Source: Mycolicibacterium houstonense (lineage in GTDB: Bacteria > Actinomycetota > Actinomycetes > Mycobacteriales > Mycobacteriaceae). Taken from it: 35,006 bases of DNA. The notes below the pieces were generated by a model. It was given only the letters and a program-made list of their open reading frames with translations. It was not told the origin of the DNA and made no database searches. Positions 25,943 to 34,505 of this stretch are shown in pieces. How positions within the stretch are numbered: position 1 is the stretch's first letter; the number at the start of each line of letters is the position of its first letter. The position numbers were made by a program, and so were the translations under genes. Where the stretch lies: the NCBI RefSeq assembly GCF_900078665.2, contig NZ_LT546207.1, positions 2,100,607 to 2,135,612 on the forward strand, given 5' to 3'.

Positions 25943-27084
25943 CTTTCGGCCGTCGTAATCCGAGCGGGTTGCGCTTTCGCGTGCCGGGTAGGAAGTTGGA
26001 CCCTGACGTGTAACCCGCCGCCGCGACGCGGTGTCAGGGTGAGAGTCCCGTCGTGCGCATGGGCGATGCTTCGGACGATCGCCAGCCCGAGGCCGACGCC
26101 GGCATGGTCGTTGCGCACCCGTCCGGCGCCCCGCTGAAACGGCTCGACCAGCGTGGAAACCGATGGCGGGTCAAGCTTTTCGCCGGTGTTCTCGACGGTG
26201 AGCACCACAGCGTCGGAGCCGGCCTCGGTTGTCACCCACACGGAGCCGTGTTCAGGCACGTTGTGGACGATCGCGTTGTGCACCAGGTTCGTCGTCATCT
26301 GCAGCAGGAGCGCGGGCGAACCACTGGTGGGGCTGTGACCCCCGGCGGTCTCGATGCTGACACCATGCTGTGCCGCCAGGGGCAGGAGCGTTTCGGTCGC
26401 TTCCTCCGCGACGAGGGACAGGTCGACGTGTTCTGAGGTGAAGGACCGGTTGTCGGCGCGGCTGAGCACCAGCAGTGCCTCGGTGAGGTCGATCGCTCGG
26501 GTGTTGACCACGCGAAGACGGTCGATCAGTTCATCGGTGTCGCGGTCGGGATCGTTGCGGGCCACGTCGAGAACGGTCTTCGTGATCGCCAGTGGCGTGC
26601 GCAGTTCGTGGGAGGCGTTGGCGGCGAACCGCTGCTGTTCGGCGACGTGTGCTTCGAGCCGTCCGAGCATGGCGTCGAAGGCGTCGGCGAGCTCGCGGAA
26701 CTCATCCTTGCGGCCGGACAGCCGGATTCGGTGGGCGAGCGAACCGTTCGCGGCCATGCGCGTGGCCGCCGTGATCCGATTCAGCGGAGCGAGCATCCAG
26801 CCGGCCAGCAGCCAGCCGCCGACGAGACCGAACACCAGCAGGAACGCCAATGCGGCGGCAGCTTTCGGCGCGAACACGTGTAGGAGCCCGGACCGGATGG
26901 GAAAGACAACGCTTTCGGACAGCGGGATGTCCGTGCTACCCGGGATGATCATCATCCGATCGGGCACGTAGCGGAGCAGGAACATCCACACGACCGCCAG
27001 CAGTAGGCCGCCGGCGAGCATGAGGAACCCGGCGTAGCTCAGCGTGAGTTTGAGGCGAACACTCAAACCAGGGGCTCTATTCAC
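25939..27084 (-). CDS. Sensor histidine kinase of a two-component pair
   Basis: A 381-residue kinase started at GTG 27084, eight bases inside the end of the response regulator gene. TM1 spans about residues 15-37 and TM2 about 75-96, enclosing a short external loop of some 35 residues (PDRMMIIPGSTDIPLSES), then a HAMP domain, the phospho-acceptor His159 in ASHELRTPLA, N-box NLVHNAIVHN, and G-box GVGLGLAIV. Small loop size suggests sensing of an envelope or membrane signal. The organisation resembles actinobacterial CutS-like kinases. Longer upstream start in the same frame would overlap the regulator heavily and is rejected. Confidence 0.88.
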   Translation of the reverse strand: MNRAPGLSVRLKLTLSYAGFLMLAGGLLLAVVWMFLLRYVPDRMMIIPGSTDIPLSESVVFPIRSGLLHVFAPKAAAALAFLLVFGLVGGWLLAGWMLAPLNRITAATRMAANGSLAHRIRLSGRKDEFRELADAFDAMLGRLEAHVAEQQRFAANASHELRTPLAITKTVLDVARNDPDRDTDELIDRLRVVNTRAIDLTEALLVLSRADNRSFTSEHVDLSLVAEEATETLLPLAAQHGVSIETAGGHSPTSGSPALLLQMTTNLVHNAIVHNVPEHGSVWVTTEAGSDAVVLTVENTGEKLDPPSVSTLVEPFQRGAGRVRNDHAGVGLGLAIVRSIAHAHDGTLTLTPRRGGGLHVRVQLPTRHAKAQPARITTAES

Positions 27085-27763
27085 GGCCTCCTCCGGTGTG
27101 GGCTTCGGTGCCGATGCGGTATCCGACACCGGCGACGGTGGCGATGATCCACGGTTCGCCGAGCCGTTTGCGCAGGGCCGAGACCGTGATCCGCACGGCA
27201 TTGGTGAACGGATCGGCGTTCTCATCCCACGCCCGCTCCAAGAGTTCCTCGGCGCTCACCACACCGCCATCGGCCGCGACGAGGACTTCGAGCACGGCGA
27301 ACTGTTTTCGGGTGAGCGCGACGTAGCGGCCGTCACGAAAGACCTCGCGGCGGAACGGGTCCAGACGTAGCCCGGCGAGCTCCCGCACCGGCGGTCTGAT
27401 GTGGGCACGCCTGCGGTCGAGCGCTCTGAGCCGGAGCACGAGCTCTTGGAGTTCGAAGGGCTTGGTGAGGTAGTCGTCGGCACCGAGTTCGAAACCGGAG
27501 GCCTTGTCGTCGAGCCGGTCGGCAGCGGTGAGCATCAGGATCGGCATGCCGCTCCCCCCGGCGACGATGCGTTCGGCGATCTCGTCGCCGGAGGGACCGG
27601 GGATATCACGGTCGAGGACGGCGATGTCGTAGGCGTTGATACTCAGCAGCTCCAACGCGGTGTCCCCGTCACCGGCGATATCGGCGGCAATCGCTTCCAG
27701 GCGCAGCCCATCGCGGATGGCCGTTGCCAGGTAGGGCTCGTCCTCGACGACCAACACACGCAT
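27077..27763 (-). CDS. OmpR/PhoB-family response regulator
   Basis: A 228-residue regulator from ATG 27763. The receiver domain has acidic pocket E7-D8, phosphorylation site D51 (VLDRDIPG), T79 and K101. A winged-helix DNA-binding domain follows (about 125-222, TRKQFAVLEVLVAADGGVVSAEELLERAW ... ALRKRLGEPWIIATVAGVGYRIG). It resembles CutR/VanR-type regulators. It is divergent from the secreted CMR-repeat protein gene, and direct repeats of CATATCG lie in the 86-base gap, so autoregulation and control of the secreted protein are likely. Confidence 0.92.
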   Translation of the reverse strand: MRVLVVEDEPYLATAIRDGLRLEAIAADIAGDGDTALELLSINAYDIAVLDRDIPGPSGDEIAERIVAGGSGMPILMLTAADRLDDKASGFELGADDYLTKPFELQELVLRLRALDRRRAHIRPPVRELAGLRLDPFRREVFRDGRYVALTRKQFAVLEVLVAADGGVVSAEELLERAWDENADPFTNAVRITVSALRKRLGEPWIIATVAGVGYRIGTEAHTGGGRE

Positions 27764-27785
27764 GCTCTCAAGCTACGAGCTTCCA

Positions 27786-27803
27786 CATATCGCCGGCATA
27801 TCG
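27786..27803. promoter_or_regulatory. Direct repeats CATATCG, 11-base period; probable response-regulator site
   Basis: CATATCG at 27786-27792 and again at 27797-27803, with a diverged CATACG at 27811-27816. An 11-base period places both half-sites on one helix face, as is standard for OmpR-family dimers. They sit between the divergent regulator and secreted-protein genes. Confidence 0.55.
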
Positions 27804-27849
27804 GATTTCGCATACGTGCCGACAACTCCACACCGCCTTCACTGAAGGC

Positions 27850-28383
27850 ATGACCTACAACGAATCGACACCGAACGCTTCCAGAAAACTACGACCGCTG
27901 GCCACCCTCGCCATGGCGGCCCTGATCGGTACGGGCTGTCTGACCACGGCTGCCCAAGCCGGCGCCGACCCAGGTGGGCAGGCGGCGAAGTACTCCGCCT
28001 GCATGCGGGCCAACGGCGTCACGGATTTTCCGGACCCGAACGCCGACGGCTACCTCGCCTACGGTGGCGTCTCAGTTCCAAAAGCCGTGTGGGTGAAGGC
28101 GGTCGGTGCGTGTGAGAGCCTGGCGCCACAGAGCTGGGCCGGAGGCGCCGGACGCACGCCTGAACAGCAGCACGCCGCACTCAGATTCGCCCAGTGCATG
28201 CGTGACAACGGGGTACCGGATTTCCCCGATCCCGCCACCAACGATGAACCGCTCATCGACACGTCCAAGATGCGCGGCGACGTGAGCGCCCGCGATATTC
28301 CGGAGCTGAAGGGCGCGCAGGAGGCGTGCCACGAACTATTCACCGCGGCGCTGCCCTCGTTGGGAACCGGCCGGCCGGGCTGA
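27850..28383 (+). CDS. Secreted protein with two CMRxNGVxDFPDP repeats
   Basis: A 177-residue protein starting at ATG 27850 with GAAGG upstream. A signal peptide is evident (KLRPLATLAMAALIGTGCLTTAAQA, cleavage likely before GADPGG; the GTGC is a poor lipobox but lipidation is not excluded). The mature part holds two copies of a motif: YSACMRANGVTDFPDPN and FAQCMRDNGVPDFPDPA, each followed about 30-75 residues later by an AC-E/H helix, giving four paired cysteines. Such proteins are widespread in actinobacteria, often beside CutRS-like two-component systems or efflux genes, and have no established function. A strong hairpin follows the stop codon. Confidence 0.85.
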   Translation: MTYNESTPNASRKLRPLATLAMAALIGTGCLTTAAQAGADPGGQAAKYSACMRANGVTDFPDPNADGYLAYGGVSVPKAVWVKAVGACESLAPQSWAGGAGRTPEQQHAALRFAQCMRDNGVPDFPDPATNDEPLIDTSKMRGDVSARDIPELKGAQEACHELFTAALPSLGTGRPG

Positions 28384-28399
28384 GAGCAGCGGTGAATGT

Positions 28400-28438
28400 G
28401 GAGGTAGATGCCGAGCGGAGGGCTCGGCATCCACCTCC
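28400..28438 (+). terminator. Strong hairpin terminator after the CMR-repeat gene
   Basis: Arms at 28400-28416 and 28422-28438 pair over 17 positions with a single A-C mismatch, around the loop GGAGG. There is no U tract, which is common for mycobacterial intrinsic terminators. It begins 17 bases after the stop codon. Confidence 0.75.
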
Positions 28439-28494
28439 CTCTCGGTGTTCGAGTGGATGTGCACATCGCAAGGGCGATACGGAACAATGAGACG

Positions 28495-29202
28495 GTGGAC
28501 TGCGCGGTGGCACGGGAGGCGCTTTCGGCGCGCCTCGACGGGGAGCGTGAGCCCGTCCCGTCCGCACGCGTGGACGAGCACCTTCGTGACTGCGGAGAGT
28601 GTGCCGCCTGGTACGACCGGGCCCGGGCGCTGAACCTGCAGCTGCGCAACCTGGCCGACGGCGCCCTGATCGGCGCGGTGAGCACCCGCGAGACCCGCCC
28701 GGCACGTCCCCTGAGCGGACCCGCGCGGTGGTTGGGCCGGCACTTCTTGACCATCGCCATCGTGGCGGTCGGCCTGGCCCAGGTGGTGCTGGCGGCCGCC
28801 CAGGCCGTCGGCGTGAATTTCGGGATGGTCGCGGCACATCATGGATCGGCCAACGGGGCTCACCTGCTGAACGAGTCCACGGCATGGTCGGCGGCGCTGG
28901 GCATCGCGACGGTCGCCATGGCCTTCCGCCGCCGGATCGCGCCGGGCCTGGCCTGTGTGCTGGTGGTCTACTGCGGATTCCTGGCCTATTACGTGGTGGC
29001 GGACGCACTCGCAGGGCAGGTCACACCGCTGCGCGTCCTGAGTCATCTACCGGTCGCGCTGGCCGCCATCGTGTCGGTCTTGACCTCACGAGCGACCCGT
29101 CCCAGTGACCCGTCACCCAGGGCACGCGGTGACGACGACGAATCACCGCCTGCCGCGCCGGGCCGTCGTCACCTCCGCGCGGCGGACGACCCGGCCGCCT
29201 GA
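28495..29202 (+). CDS. Zinc-finger anti-sigma-like membrane protein (Rv0093c-like)
   Basis: Started at GTG 28495 the product is 235 residues (VDCAVAREALSARLDGERE). The N-terminal cytoplasmic ZAS/zf-HC2 domain has H29-x3-C33-x2-C36 (EHLRDCGEC) together with C3, the zinc motif of anti-sigma factors. Four hydrophobic segments follow at about 80-105, 125-145, 150-175 and 180-200, then a charged Pro-rich tail. Rv0093c of M. tuberculosis, near ctpA and nrp, has this design and has been discussed as a SigC antagonist. With sigC 6 kb away in the same cluster, it is a reasonable partner here (inference). Start is uncertain; upstream GTGs at 28453 and 28459 are in frame. Confidence 0.78.
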   Translation: MDCAVAREALSARLDGEREPVPSARVDEHLRDCGECAAWYDRARALNLQLRNLADGALIGAVSTRETRPARPLSGPARWLGRHFLTIAIVAVGLAQVVLAAAQAVGVNFGMVAAHHGSANGAHLLNESTAWSAALGIATVAMAFRRRIAPGLACVLVVYCGFLAYYVVADALAGQVTPLRVLSHLPVALAAIVSVLTSRATRPSDPSPRARGDDDESPPAAPGRRHLRAADDPAA

Positions 29203-29206
29203 GGCG

Positions 29207-29800
29207 TTACCCCATGACGCCGAACATGATCGCCATGCCCGCGGCCATCATGGCCCGGCACAGCGTGCCGAATTGTGCGGAGGGCACGGGCGACTGCCTG
29301 CGGGCCACGAAATAGCGGTACAGCCAGGCCACAGCGGCGATCACGAACCCGACCGTGAGCATCCAGTTGACGGTGGAAATCCAGATAGGTTGCGGTGCAG
29401 CATGTTCCATGGTGTGCATGTGATGGCCGGCCATCTCGACCGGCTCGGGGTCACCGGTGAGGACACTGCCGTTCATGACCGCATACATCCACGCCATCGC
29501 CGTCATCATCACGGCGTGGTAGCCGCCGGCGAGGCGGTCGCCGGCCGGGCCTGGCCGCAGCATTCCGGCCAGGAACCACACGGCGGCGGCCAGGAAGAAG
29601 ACCATCGGGCCCACCGTCGGCAGCTCGGCACCCCGCGGCCATGCCATCACCAGCATCGCGACCGCCATCGCCAGGTGAAGCAACTGGCTCACCGCGGGCC
29701 GCGCACGACCACGGGTTCGGGTGATCGCGACGGCACATTCGGCCGCGCTCAGCGCGAAAAGCACCGTCACCACCCAACGGAGCGCAAGATCGGCGATCAT
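29207..29800 (-). CDS. DUF5134-type His/Met-rich membrane protein
   Basis: A 197-residue integral membrane protein from ATG 29800 (MIADLALRWVVTVLFALSAAECAVA). I see five to six membrane segments. A loop at residues 124-133 carries H126, H127, M128, H129, M131 and H133, and further His/Met groups occur in membrane segments (H95, M98, M99, M102, M105). This pattern resembles copper sites. DUF5134-type proteins commonly neighbour CopD/CtaG-like genes in mycobacteria. Divergent from copD-ctaG; a role in copper delivery or uptake is inferred. The ORF extends upstream in frame, but the ATG at 29800 fits the first transmembrane helix. Confidence 0.75.
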   Translation of the reverse strand: MIADLALRWVVTVLFALSAAECAVAITRTRGRARPAVSQLLHLAMAVAMLVMAWPRGAELPTVGPMVFFLAAAVWFLAGMLRPGPAGDRLAGGYHAVMMTAMAWMYAVMNGSVLTGDPEPVEMAGHHMHTMEHAAPQPIWISTVNWMLTVGFVIAAVAWLYRYFVARRQSPVPSAQFGTLCRAMMAAGMAIMFGVMG

Positions 29801-29903
29801 TCCAGGTCCTGTCTGCGTCGGAGATGGGCAGGGCGCTGATCCAGTGCGACCCGTCGTCCTTTGGTCGCTGCCGGGGTCGCGAAAGTTCCCGTGCCCGCCA
29901 GCA

Positions 29904-29922
29904 CTACGACACGCTGTCGTAG
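29904..29922. promoter_or_regulatory. Perfect inverted repeat CTACGACA-CGC-TGTCGTAG upstream of copD-ctaG
   Basis: Eight-base perfect arms with a three-base spacer lie in the 176-base gap between the divergent DUF5134 and copD-ctaG genes. It resembles BlaI/CopY-class operators, which have ACA/TGT arms. TAGACT at 29920-29925 could be a -10 box for the plus strand, overlapped by the repeat. The binding protein is unknown. Confidence 0.6.
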
Positions 29923-29976
29923 ACTCTGATCGCCGCGACGTTTCGATCACTTTCGCGGCGGAAGGCCGGTTCGACA

Positions 29977-31932
29977 ATGGCTAGTGAGCGAACACTCGGC
30001 GCGGTCAGTGCCCGGTGGGCACGTGTGACGCTGCTCGGCGCCGTCATCGGTTGCGCCGTGGTGCTGTTCGCGTGTGCCCTGCCGCTCGGCGCGCAGCGCC
30101 TCGACGCCGCGGGCATCGCTGATCCTGGTGCCGCTACGAATGTGGCCCGGTTACTCGGGCACTGGACCGCATCGCTGGCTGCCGCGGTGTGCCTGGGCGC
30201 CCTCGCATGGATCGTGACGACGGCCGTCCCCCGTGACGACGGGCGCATCGACGCGCCGTCGTTTCCGGTGCATCTGCTCGCCGAGCGGGTCGCGATCGTC
30301 TGGGCCTGCGCCGCCACGGCCATGGTGGTCATCTGCGCGGCCGCCGACTCGGGAATTCCCGTTGCCCAACTGGTCGGTGGACCCGGTCTCGGCAGCGCCA
30401 TCGCCGCGTCGGAGGCCGCGCGTGGCTGGTGCGTGACGGCGATCTGCGCCATCGTGCTGGCCGTCGGCGTGCGATTCACACTCCGCTGGATCGGCCACTG
30501 CGTCGCGCTGCTGCCGACCTTGATCGGCCTGATCGCGGTCCCGGTGACCGGCAATGCCGGACAGGGACCCGACCATGACATCGCCACCAGCGCCGTGATC
30601 GTGTTCGCCGTGGCGGTCGCCGTGTGGACCGGGACCAAGATCGTCGCGGTCGCGCTGCCGGAAAGTTCGCACCGGCGCCGGGTCCGGGCACTGCAGCTCA
30701 CCTGCGGGGCGATCGCGATCGTCTACGGCGCGCTGCTGGCGACCCTGATGTTGGGCGGATCACCGGTCCTGGCTTCCGGTTACGGACGCGCCGCAGTCGT
30801 CGCCGGGGTGCTGCTGACGCTGGTGTGGCTGGGTGACGGTGTCGTGCTGTGGACCCGGCGGGCACCCTCGCGGCTGCTCGACGCGATATCCGCGGCCGCG
30901 CTGATCGTCGCAGGCGCCGCTATAGCGCTCGCCGCGAGCAGCGTCCCGCCCCGGTTCACGGCCCAGGAATTCACCACCTGGGACATCTTCCTGGGCTACC
31001 AGCTCGACACACCGCCCAGTGTGCTCAGCCTGATGACCGAGTGGCGGTTCGATCCGCTGATCGGCACCGCCGCCATCGTGCTCGCCCTGGGCTATCTGGT
31101 CGCGGTGGCGCGGCTGCGGCGGCGGGGAGATCGCTGGCAGCCGGGCCGCACCATCGCATGGACTCTCGGCTGTGCGGCGCTACTGATCGCCTCCAGCTCC
31201 GGGGTGCGCGCCTACGGCTCGGCGATGTTCAGCGTCCACATGGGCGAGCACATGGCGCTGAACATGTTCATCCCGGTACTGCTGGTACTCGGGGCACCCG
31301 TCACACTCGCCCTTCGCGTACTGCCTGCCGCCCCCAAGGATCACGCGCCCGGCCCGCGCGAATGGCTGATGTGGTTCGTCCACTCACCGGTGACCAGGTT
31401 CCTGTCGCATCCCGTGACGGCGTTCGTCTTGTTCGTCGGGTCGCTGTACCTCGTCTACTTCACGCCGCTGTTCGACACCCTGATCCGGTATCACTGGGGT
31501 CACGAGTTCATGAGCGTGCACTTCTTGCTGACCGGCTATCTCTACTACTGGGGGATCATCGGGATCGACCCCGGACCGCGGCGGTTGCCCTTCCTCGGGC
31601 GACTCGGCCTGCTGTTCGCCGTGATGCCGTTCCACGCGTTCTTCGGGATCGCCACCATGACGATGAGCTCGGCGCTGGGCGACACCTTCTACCGGTCCGT
31701 CAATCTGCCGTGGCTGCAGAGCATTTCCGACGACCAACATGTGGGCGGCGCGATCGCGTGGGGCTCCAGTGAACTACCGGTGATCATCGTGGTGATCGCA
31801 CTGGTGGCCCAGTGGGTGCGCCAGGACCGCCGGATGGGAGCCCGCCAGGATCGCCACAACGATCTGGGCTACGACGACGACCTCGACGCCTACAACGCGA
31901 TGCTGCGCGAGCTTTCCCGCACCCGGCGCTGA
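29977..31932 (+). CDS. CopD-CtaG fusion membrane protein (Rv0102-like)
   Basis: A 651-residue polytopic membrane protein from ATG 29977 with GGAAGG upstream. The N-terminal half (about 1-350) is a CopD-type copper-import domain, the C-terminal half (about 380-640) a caa3-oxidase assembly-factor CtaG-like domain with conserved [30 protein letters not shown] and [22 protein letters not shown]. It is syntenic with M. tuberculosis Rv0102, which also precedes a convergent ctpB. Role: moving copper across the membrane for cuproenzymes, a known family idea rather than proof here. The stop lies 14 bases from the stop of the metallothionein gene. Confidence 0.9.
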   Translation: MASERTLGAVSARWARVTLLGAVIGCAVVLFACALPLGAQRLDAAGIADPGAATNVARLLGHWTASLAAAVCLGALAWIVTTAVPRDDGRIDAPSFPVHLLAERVAIVWACAATAMVVICAAADSGIPVAQLVGGPGLGSAIAASEAARGWCVTAICAIVLAVGVRFTLRWIGHCVALLPTLIGLIAVPVTGNAGQGPDHDIATSAVIVFAVAVAVWTGTKIVAVALPESSHRRRVRALQLTCGAIAIVYGALLATLMLGGSPVLASGYGRAAVVAGVLLTLVWLGDGVVLWTRRAPSRLLDAISAAALIVAGAAIALAASSVPPRFTAQEFTTWDIFLGYQLDTPPSVLSLMTEWRFDPLIGTAAIVLALGYLVAVARLRRRGDRWQPGRTIAWTLGCAALLIASSSGVRAYGSAMFSVHMGEHMALNMFIPVLLVLGAPVTLALRVLPAAPKDHAPGPREWLMWFVHSPVTRFLSHPVTAFVLFVGSLYLVYFTPLFDTLIRYHWGHEFMSVHFLLTGYLYYWGIIGIDPGPRRLPFLGRLGLLFAVMPFHAFFGIATMTMSSALGDTFYRSVNLPWLQSISDDQHVGGAIAWGSSELPVIIVVIALVAQWVRQDRRMGARQDRHNDLGYDDDLDAYNAMLRELSRTRR

Positions 31933-31946
31933 GCGCGCGTGCGGGG

Positions 31947-32057
31947 CTATCCGGCGCTGTCAGAACCGCATTGGCAGTTGCTGCCGCAGTTGCAGTTCTC
32001 GCACGTACAGTTCGGGTTGTCGCACTTCGCCGATGCGGCGGTTTCATTGCTGGTCAT
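31947..32057 (-). CDS. Small cysteine-rich metallothionein
   Basis: From ATG 32057 a 36-residue peptide is encoded: N-terminal MTSNETAASAK then cysteines C12, C17, C19, C22, C24, C28 and C30 in the pattern C-x4-C-x-C-x2-C-x-C-x3-C-x-C, ending GSDSAG and TAG. Seven Cys in 36 residues, no aromatics and no His fit a metallothionein that would bind Cu(I) as a thiolate cluster. It differs in length and Cys order from MymT (53 residues) of M. tuberculosis. It follows ctpB by 69 bases on the same strand, and a TAGCCT -10-like box (32065-32070) seven bases before the ATG suggests a private leaderless transcript. Small size means it is easily missed by automated gene calling. Confidence 0.83.
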   Translation of the reverse strand: MTSNETAASAKCDNPNCTCENCNCGSNCQCGSDSAG

Positions 32058-32064
32058 GCATATG

Positions 32065-32070
32065 AGGCTA
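32065..32070 (-). promoter_or_regulatory. Candidate -10 box of the metallothionein gene
   Basis: On the minus strand TAGCCT (TANNNT) ends seven bases before the ATG at 32057, and no Shine-Dalgarno sequence is present. There is no convincing -35. The alternative is read-through from ctpB. Confidence 0.3.
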
Positions 32071-32126
32071 ATCCCTACCGGCACCGTCCGGGTCGCAAAC
32101 ACACCGCGCGACCCGTCACCCGTCCC

Positions 32127-34397
32127 TCAGTCGTCGCCGGGATCGCCGAACATGTTCGCCTGGACGGTGCCGTAATTGCGCAAGCGCAGGCTGTTCGAGA
32201 CGACCAGGAAGGACGACACCGCCATCGCCGCACCGGCGATCAGCGGATTCAGCAGCCCGGCCGCGGCGATCGGGATCGCCGCGATGTTGTAGCCGAACGC
32301 CCAGATCATGTTGACCCGGATCGTCCGCATCGTCGCGCGAGCCAGGCCCAACGCCTGCGGTACCGAATCGAGATTGTCGCGGACCAGGATGATGTCAGCC
32401 GCGCCGATGGCCACATCGGTGCCACGGCCGATGGCCAGGCCGAGATCGGCGCACGCCAGCGCCGGCCCGTCGTTGATGCCGTCGCCGACCATCGCCACCA
32501 CGCGTCCCTGATCGCGCAGCTTCTCGATCGCGCCGACCTTGTCCTCGGGCAGCACCTCGGCGACCACGTCGTCGATGCCCACCGCGGCACCGATGGCCGC
32601 GGCGGTCGAGGCGTTGTCCCCCGTCAACAACATGGTTTTCATGCCCTCGGCATGCAGTTGTGCGATGGCGCCCGCTGCCGAGTCCTTGACCGCATCGGCC
32701 ACGCAGATCGCCCCGCAGACGGTATCGCCGCAGGCGACGAATACGACTGTCTGGCCTTGTGATTCGCCCGTCCGGCGGGCCGCGGCGAGGTTCGCCGGCA
32801 CCACCCGGTCGCGGGTCACCCAGGCCGGACGGCCGACCATCACGGCGACCCCGTCGACCGAACCCGCCACACCGTGCCCCGCGAACGCCTGGAAATCTTC
32901 GACGTCGGTGACGTCATGCCCGGCGCCGGCGGTCACGATCGCGTGGGCAACGGGATGTTCGGACGCCGATTCGACCGCTGCCGCGTGGGCCAGCACCTCG
33001 TCTTCGTCCCAACCCTCGGCCGCCACGACGGTGATGACCTGAGGCTGTCCGGTGGTCAGCGTGCCGGTCTTGTCGAACACCACGGTGTCGACCGCGCGGA
33101 TCGCCTCCAGCGCGCGGTGTCCCTTGAGGAAGATTCCCAGCTGCGCGCCCCGGCCCGAGGCCACCATCATCGCGGTCGGCGTCGCCAGGCCCAGTGCGCA
33201 CGGGCAGGCGATCACCAGCACGGCCAAGGCGGCCGACACCGCGCGGTTCACATCGCCGTCGACCAGCAGCCAACCGGCGGCGGTGACCACCGCGATCGCC
33301 AGCACACAGGGCACGAACACCGCGGCGATCCGGTCAGCCAACCGCTGCGCATCGGCCTTCTGCGCCTGCGCCTGCTCGACCAGCCGGACCATGCCGGCGA
33401 ACCGGGTGTCCGGGCCGACGGCGGCGGCCTCGACCACCAGGCGGCCGTCGAGCACCACGGTGCCGCCCACGACGCTCGAACCTTCTTGGGTATCTACCGG
33501 TTTCGACTCTCCGGTCATCGCGCTGACGTCCACCGCGGCGGCCCCGCTGACCACCAGACCGTCCGCCGCGATGGCCTCACCGGGCCGCACGACGAACCGC
33601 TGTCCCTCCTTGAGTTCGTCTGCGGGCAGCACGAGTTCGCTGCCGTCGGCGAGCAGGACGGTCACCGATTTGGCGCCGAGTGCCGCCAGCGCCCGCAGCG
33701 CTCCCCCGGCACGGGAGCGGGCCCTGGCCTCGAAGTAGCGGCCCGCGAGCACGAAAACCGTGACGCCCGCGGCCACCTCCAGATAGATGGCGTCGCTGCC
33801 CAGCAGCGCCTGCCAGACACCTCCCGCGTGATACGTCTGGTGGTCGAAGAAGATCGTGTACATCGACCAGACGGTGGCCGCGGTGACGCCGATGGAGATC
33901 AGGGTCTCCATGGTCGAGGTGCCGTGCCGGGCGTTGCGCAGCGCGCTGCGATGGAACGGCCATGCGGCCCATGTGACGATCGGTGCCGCCAGTGCGGTGA
34001 GCACCCACTGCCATCCCGTGAACCGGGTATCGGGCACCACCGCGAACATCACCGACAGATCGGCGAGCGGGATGAACAGGACGGCCGCCACCACCAGCCG
34101 CCGCAGCAGGCTGCGCGCGTGCTCGGCATCGGGATCGACGTCACTCGTGGACGTCTCCACGCGGGGCGCCGCCTGATAGCCGGCGCGCTCGATGACGGCG
34201 CACAACTCGTCGACGCCGATGTCCGCCGTCGTCTCGACCGTGGCGACGCGTGTGGCGAAGTTCACTGAGGCGCGAACACCGTCGATCTTGTTGAGCTTGT
34301 TCTCCACGCGGGCGGCGCAGGCCCCGCACGACATCCCGGTGACATCCAGCGCGATACGCTGTCCCACCTCGTTGTCCAGGACATTTGCTGCTGTCAC
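32127..34397 (-). CDS. ctpB: Copper-type P1B ATPase CtpB
   Basis: A 756-residue P-type ATPase started at GTG 34397, which has GGGAG upstream; a TTG at 34409 adds four residues. Motifs in order: metal-binding domain [10 protein letters not shown] near residue 20; TM region; SAMTGESKP; the intramembrane metal site CPC in [16 protein letters not shown]; phosphorylation site [31 protein letters not shown]; and the C-terminal [26 protein letters not shown]. It closely follows M. tuberculosis CtpB/CtpA, and its position opposite the copD-ctaG gene matches Rv0102-Rv0103c. CtpB is a Cu(I)-stimulated ATPase, and its gene is reported to respond to SigC. Here sigC starts 108 bases away, divergently. Confidence 0.93.
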   Translation of the reverse strand: MTAANVLDNEVGQRIALDVTGMSCGACAARVENKLNKIDGVRASVNFATRVATVETTADIGVDELCAVIERAGYQAAPRVETSTSDVDPDAEHARSLLRRLVVAAVLFIPLADLSVMFAVVPDTRFTGWQWVLTALAAPIVTWAAWPFHRSALRNARHGTSTMETLISIGVTAATVWSMYTIFFDHQTYHAGGVWQALLGSDAIYLEVAAGVTVFVLAGRYFEARARSRAGGALRALAALGAKSVTVLLADGSELVLPADELKEGQRFVVRPGEAIAADGLVVSGAAAVDVSAMTGESKPVDTQEGSSVVGGTVVLDGRLVVEAAAVGPDTRFAGMVRLVEQAQAQKADAQRLADRIAAVFVPCVLAIAVVTAAGWLLVDGDVNRAVSAALAVLVIACPCALGLATPTAMMVASGRGAQLGIFLKGHRALEAIRAVDTVVFDKTGTLTTGQPQVITVVAAEGWDEDEVLAHAAAVESASEHPVAHAIVTAGAGHDVTDVEDFQAFAGHGVAGSVDGVAVMVGRPAWVTRDRVVPANLAAARRTGESQGQTVVFVACGDTVCGAICVADAVKDSAAGAIAQLHAEGMKTMLLTGDNASTAAAIGAAVGIDDVVAEVLPEDKVGAIEKLRDQGRVVAMVGDGINDGPALACADLGLAIGRGTDVAIGAADIILVRDNLDSVPQALGLARATMRTIRVNMIWAFGYNIAAIPIAAAGLLNPLIAGAAMAVSSFLVVSNSLRLRNYGTVQANMFGDPGDD

Positions 34398-34491
34398 GAC
34401 CACTCCCAATTGCTCACCACCACGCCGGTGGCATACCTCGCCGTCTGATTAGTCGTTGCGGCCCTGTGCGGGGTTCCCGGGCTCGATCGAA

Positions 34492-34497
34492 TAATGT
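34492..34497 (+). promoter_or_regulatory. sigC: Candidate -10 box of sigC
   Basis: TAATGT is eight bases before the GTG at 34506, which is consistent with a leaderless sigC mRNA. No convincing -35 hexamer is seen. I also looked for a SigC-type promoter in the 108-base gap and found none at standard spacing. Confidence 0.35.
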
Positions 34498-34505
34498 CGG
34501 TGGTT

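Noticed and set aside
34398..34505. SigC-dependent promoter (SSSAAT then CGTSSS) in the ctpB-sigC gap
   Set aside because: CCCAAT at 34405 and CGTCTG at 34442 are separated by 31 bases, too far for a sigma factor.
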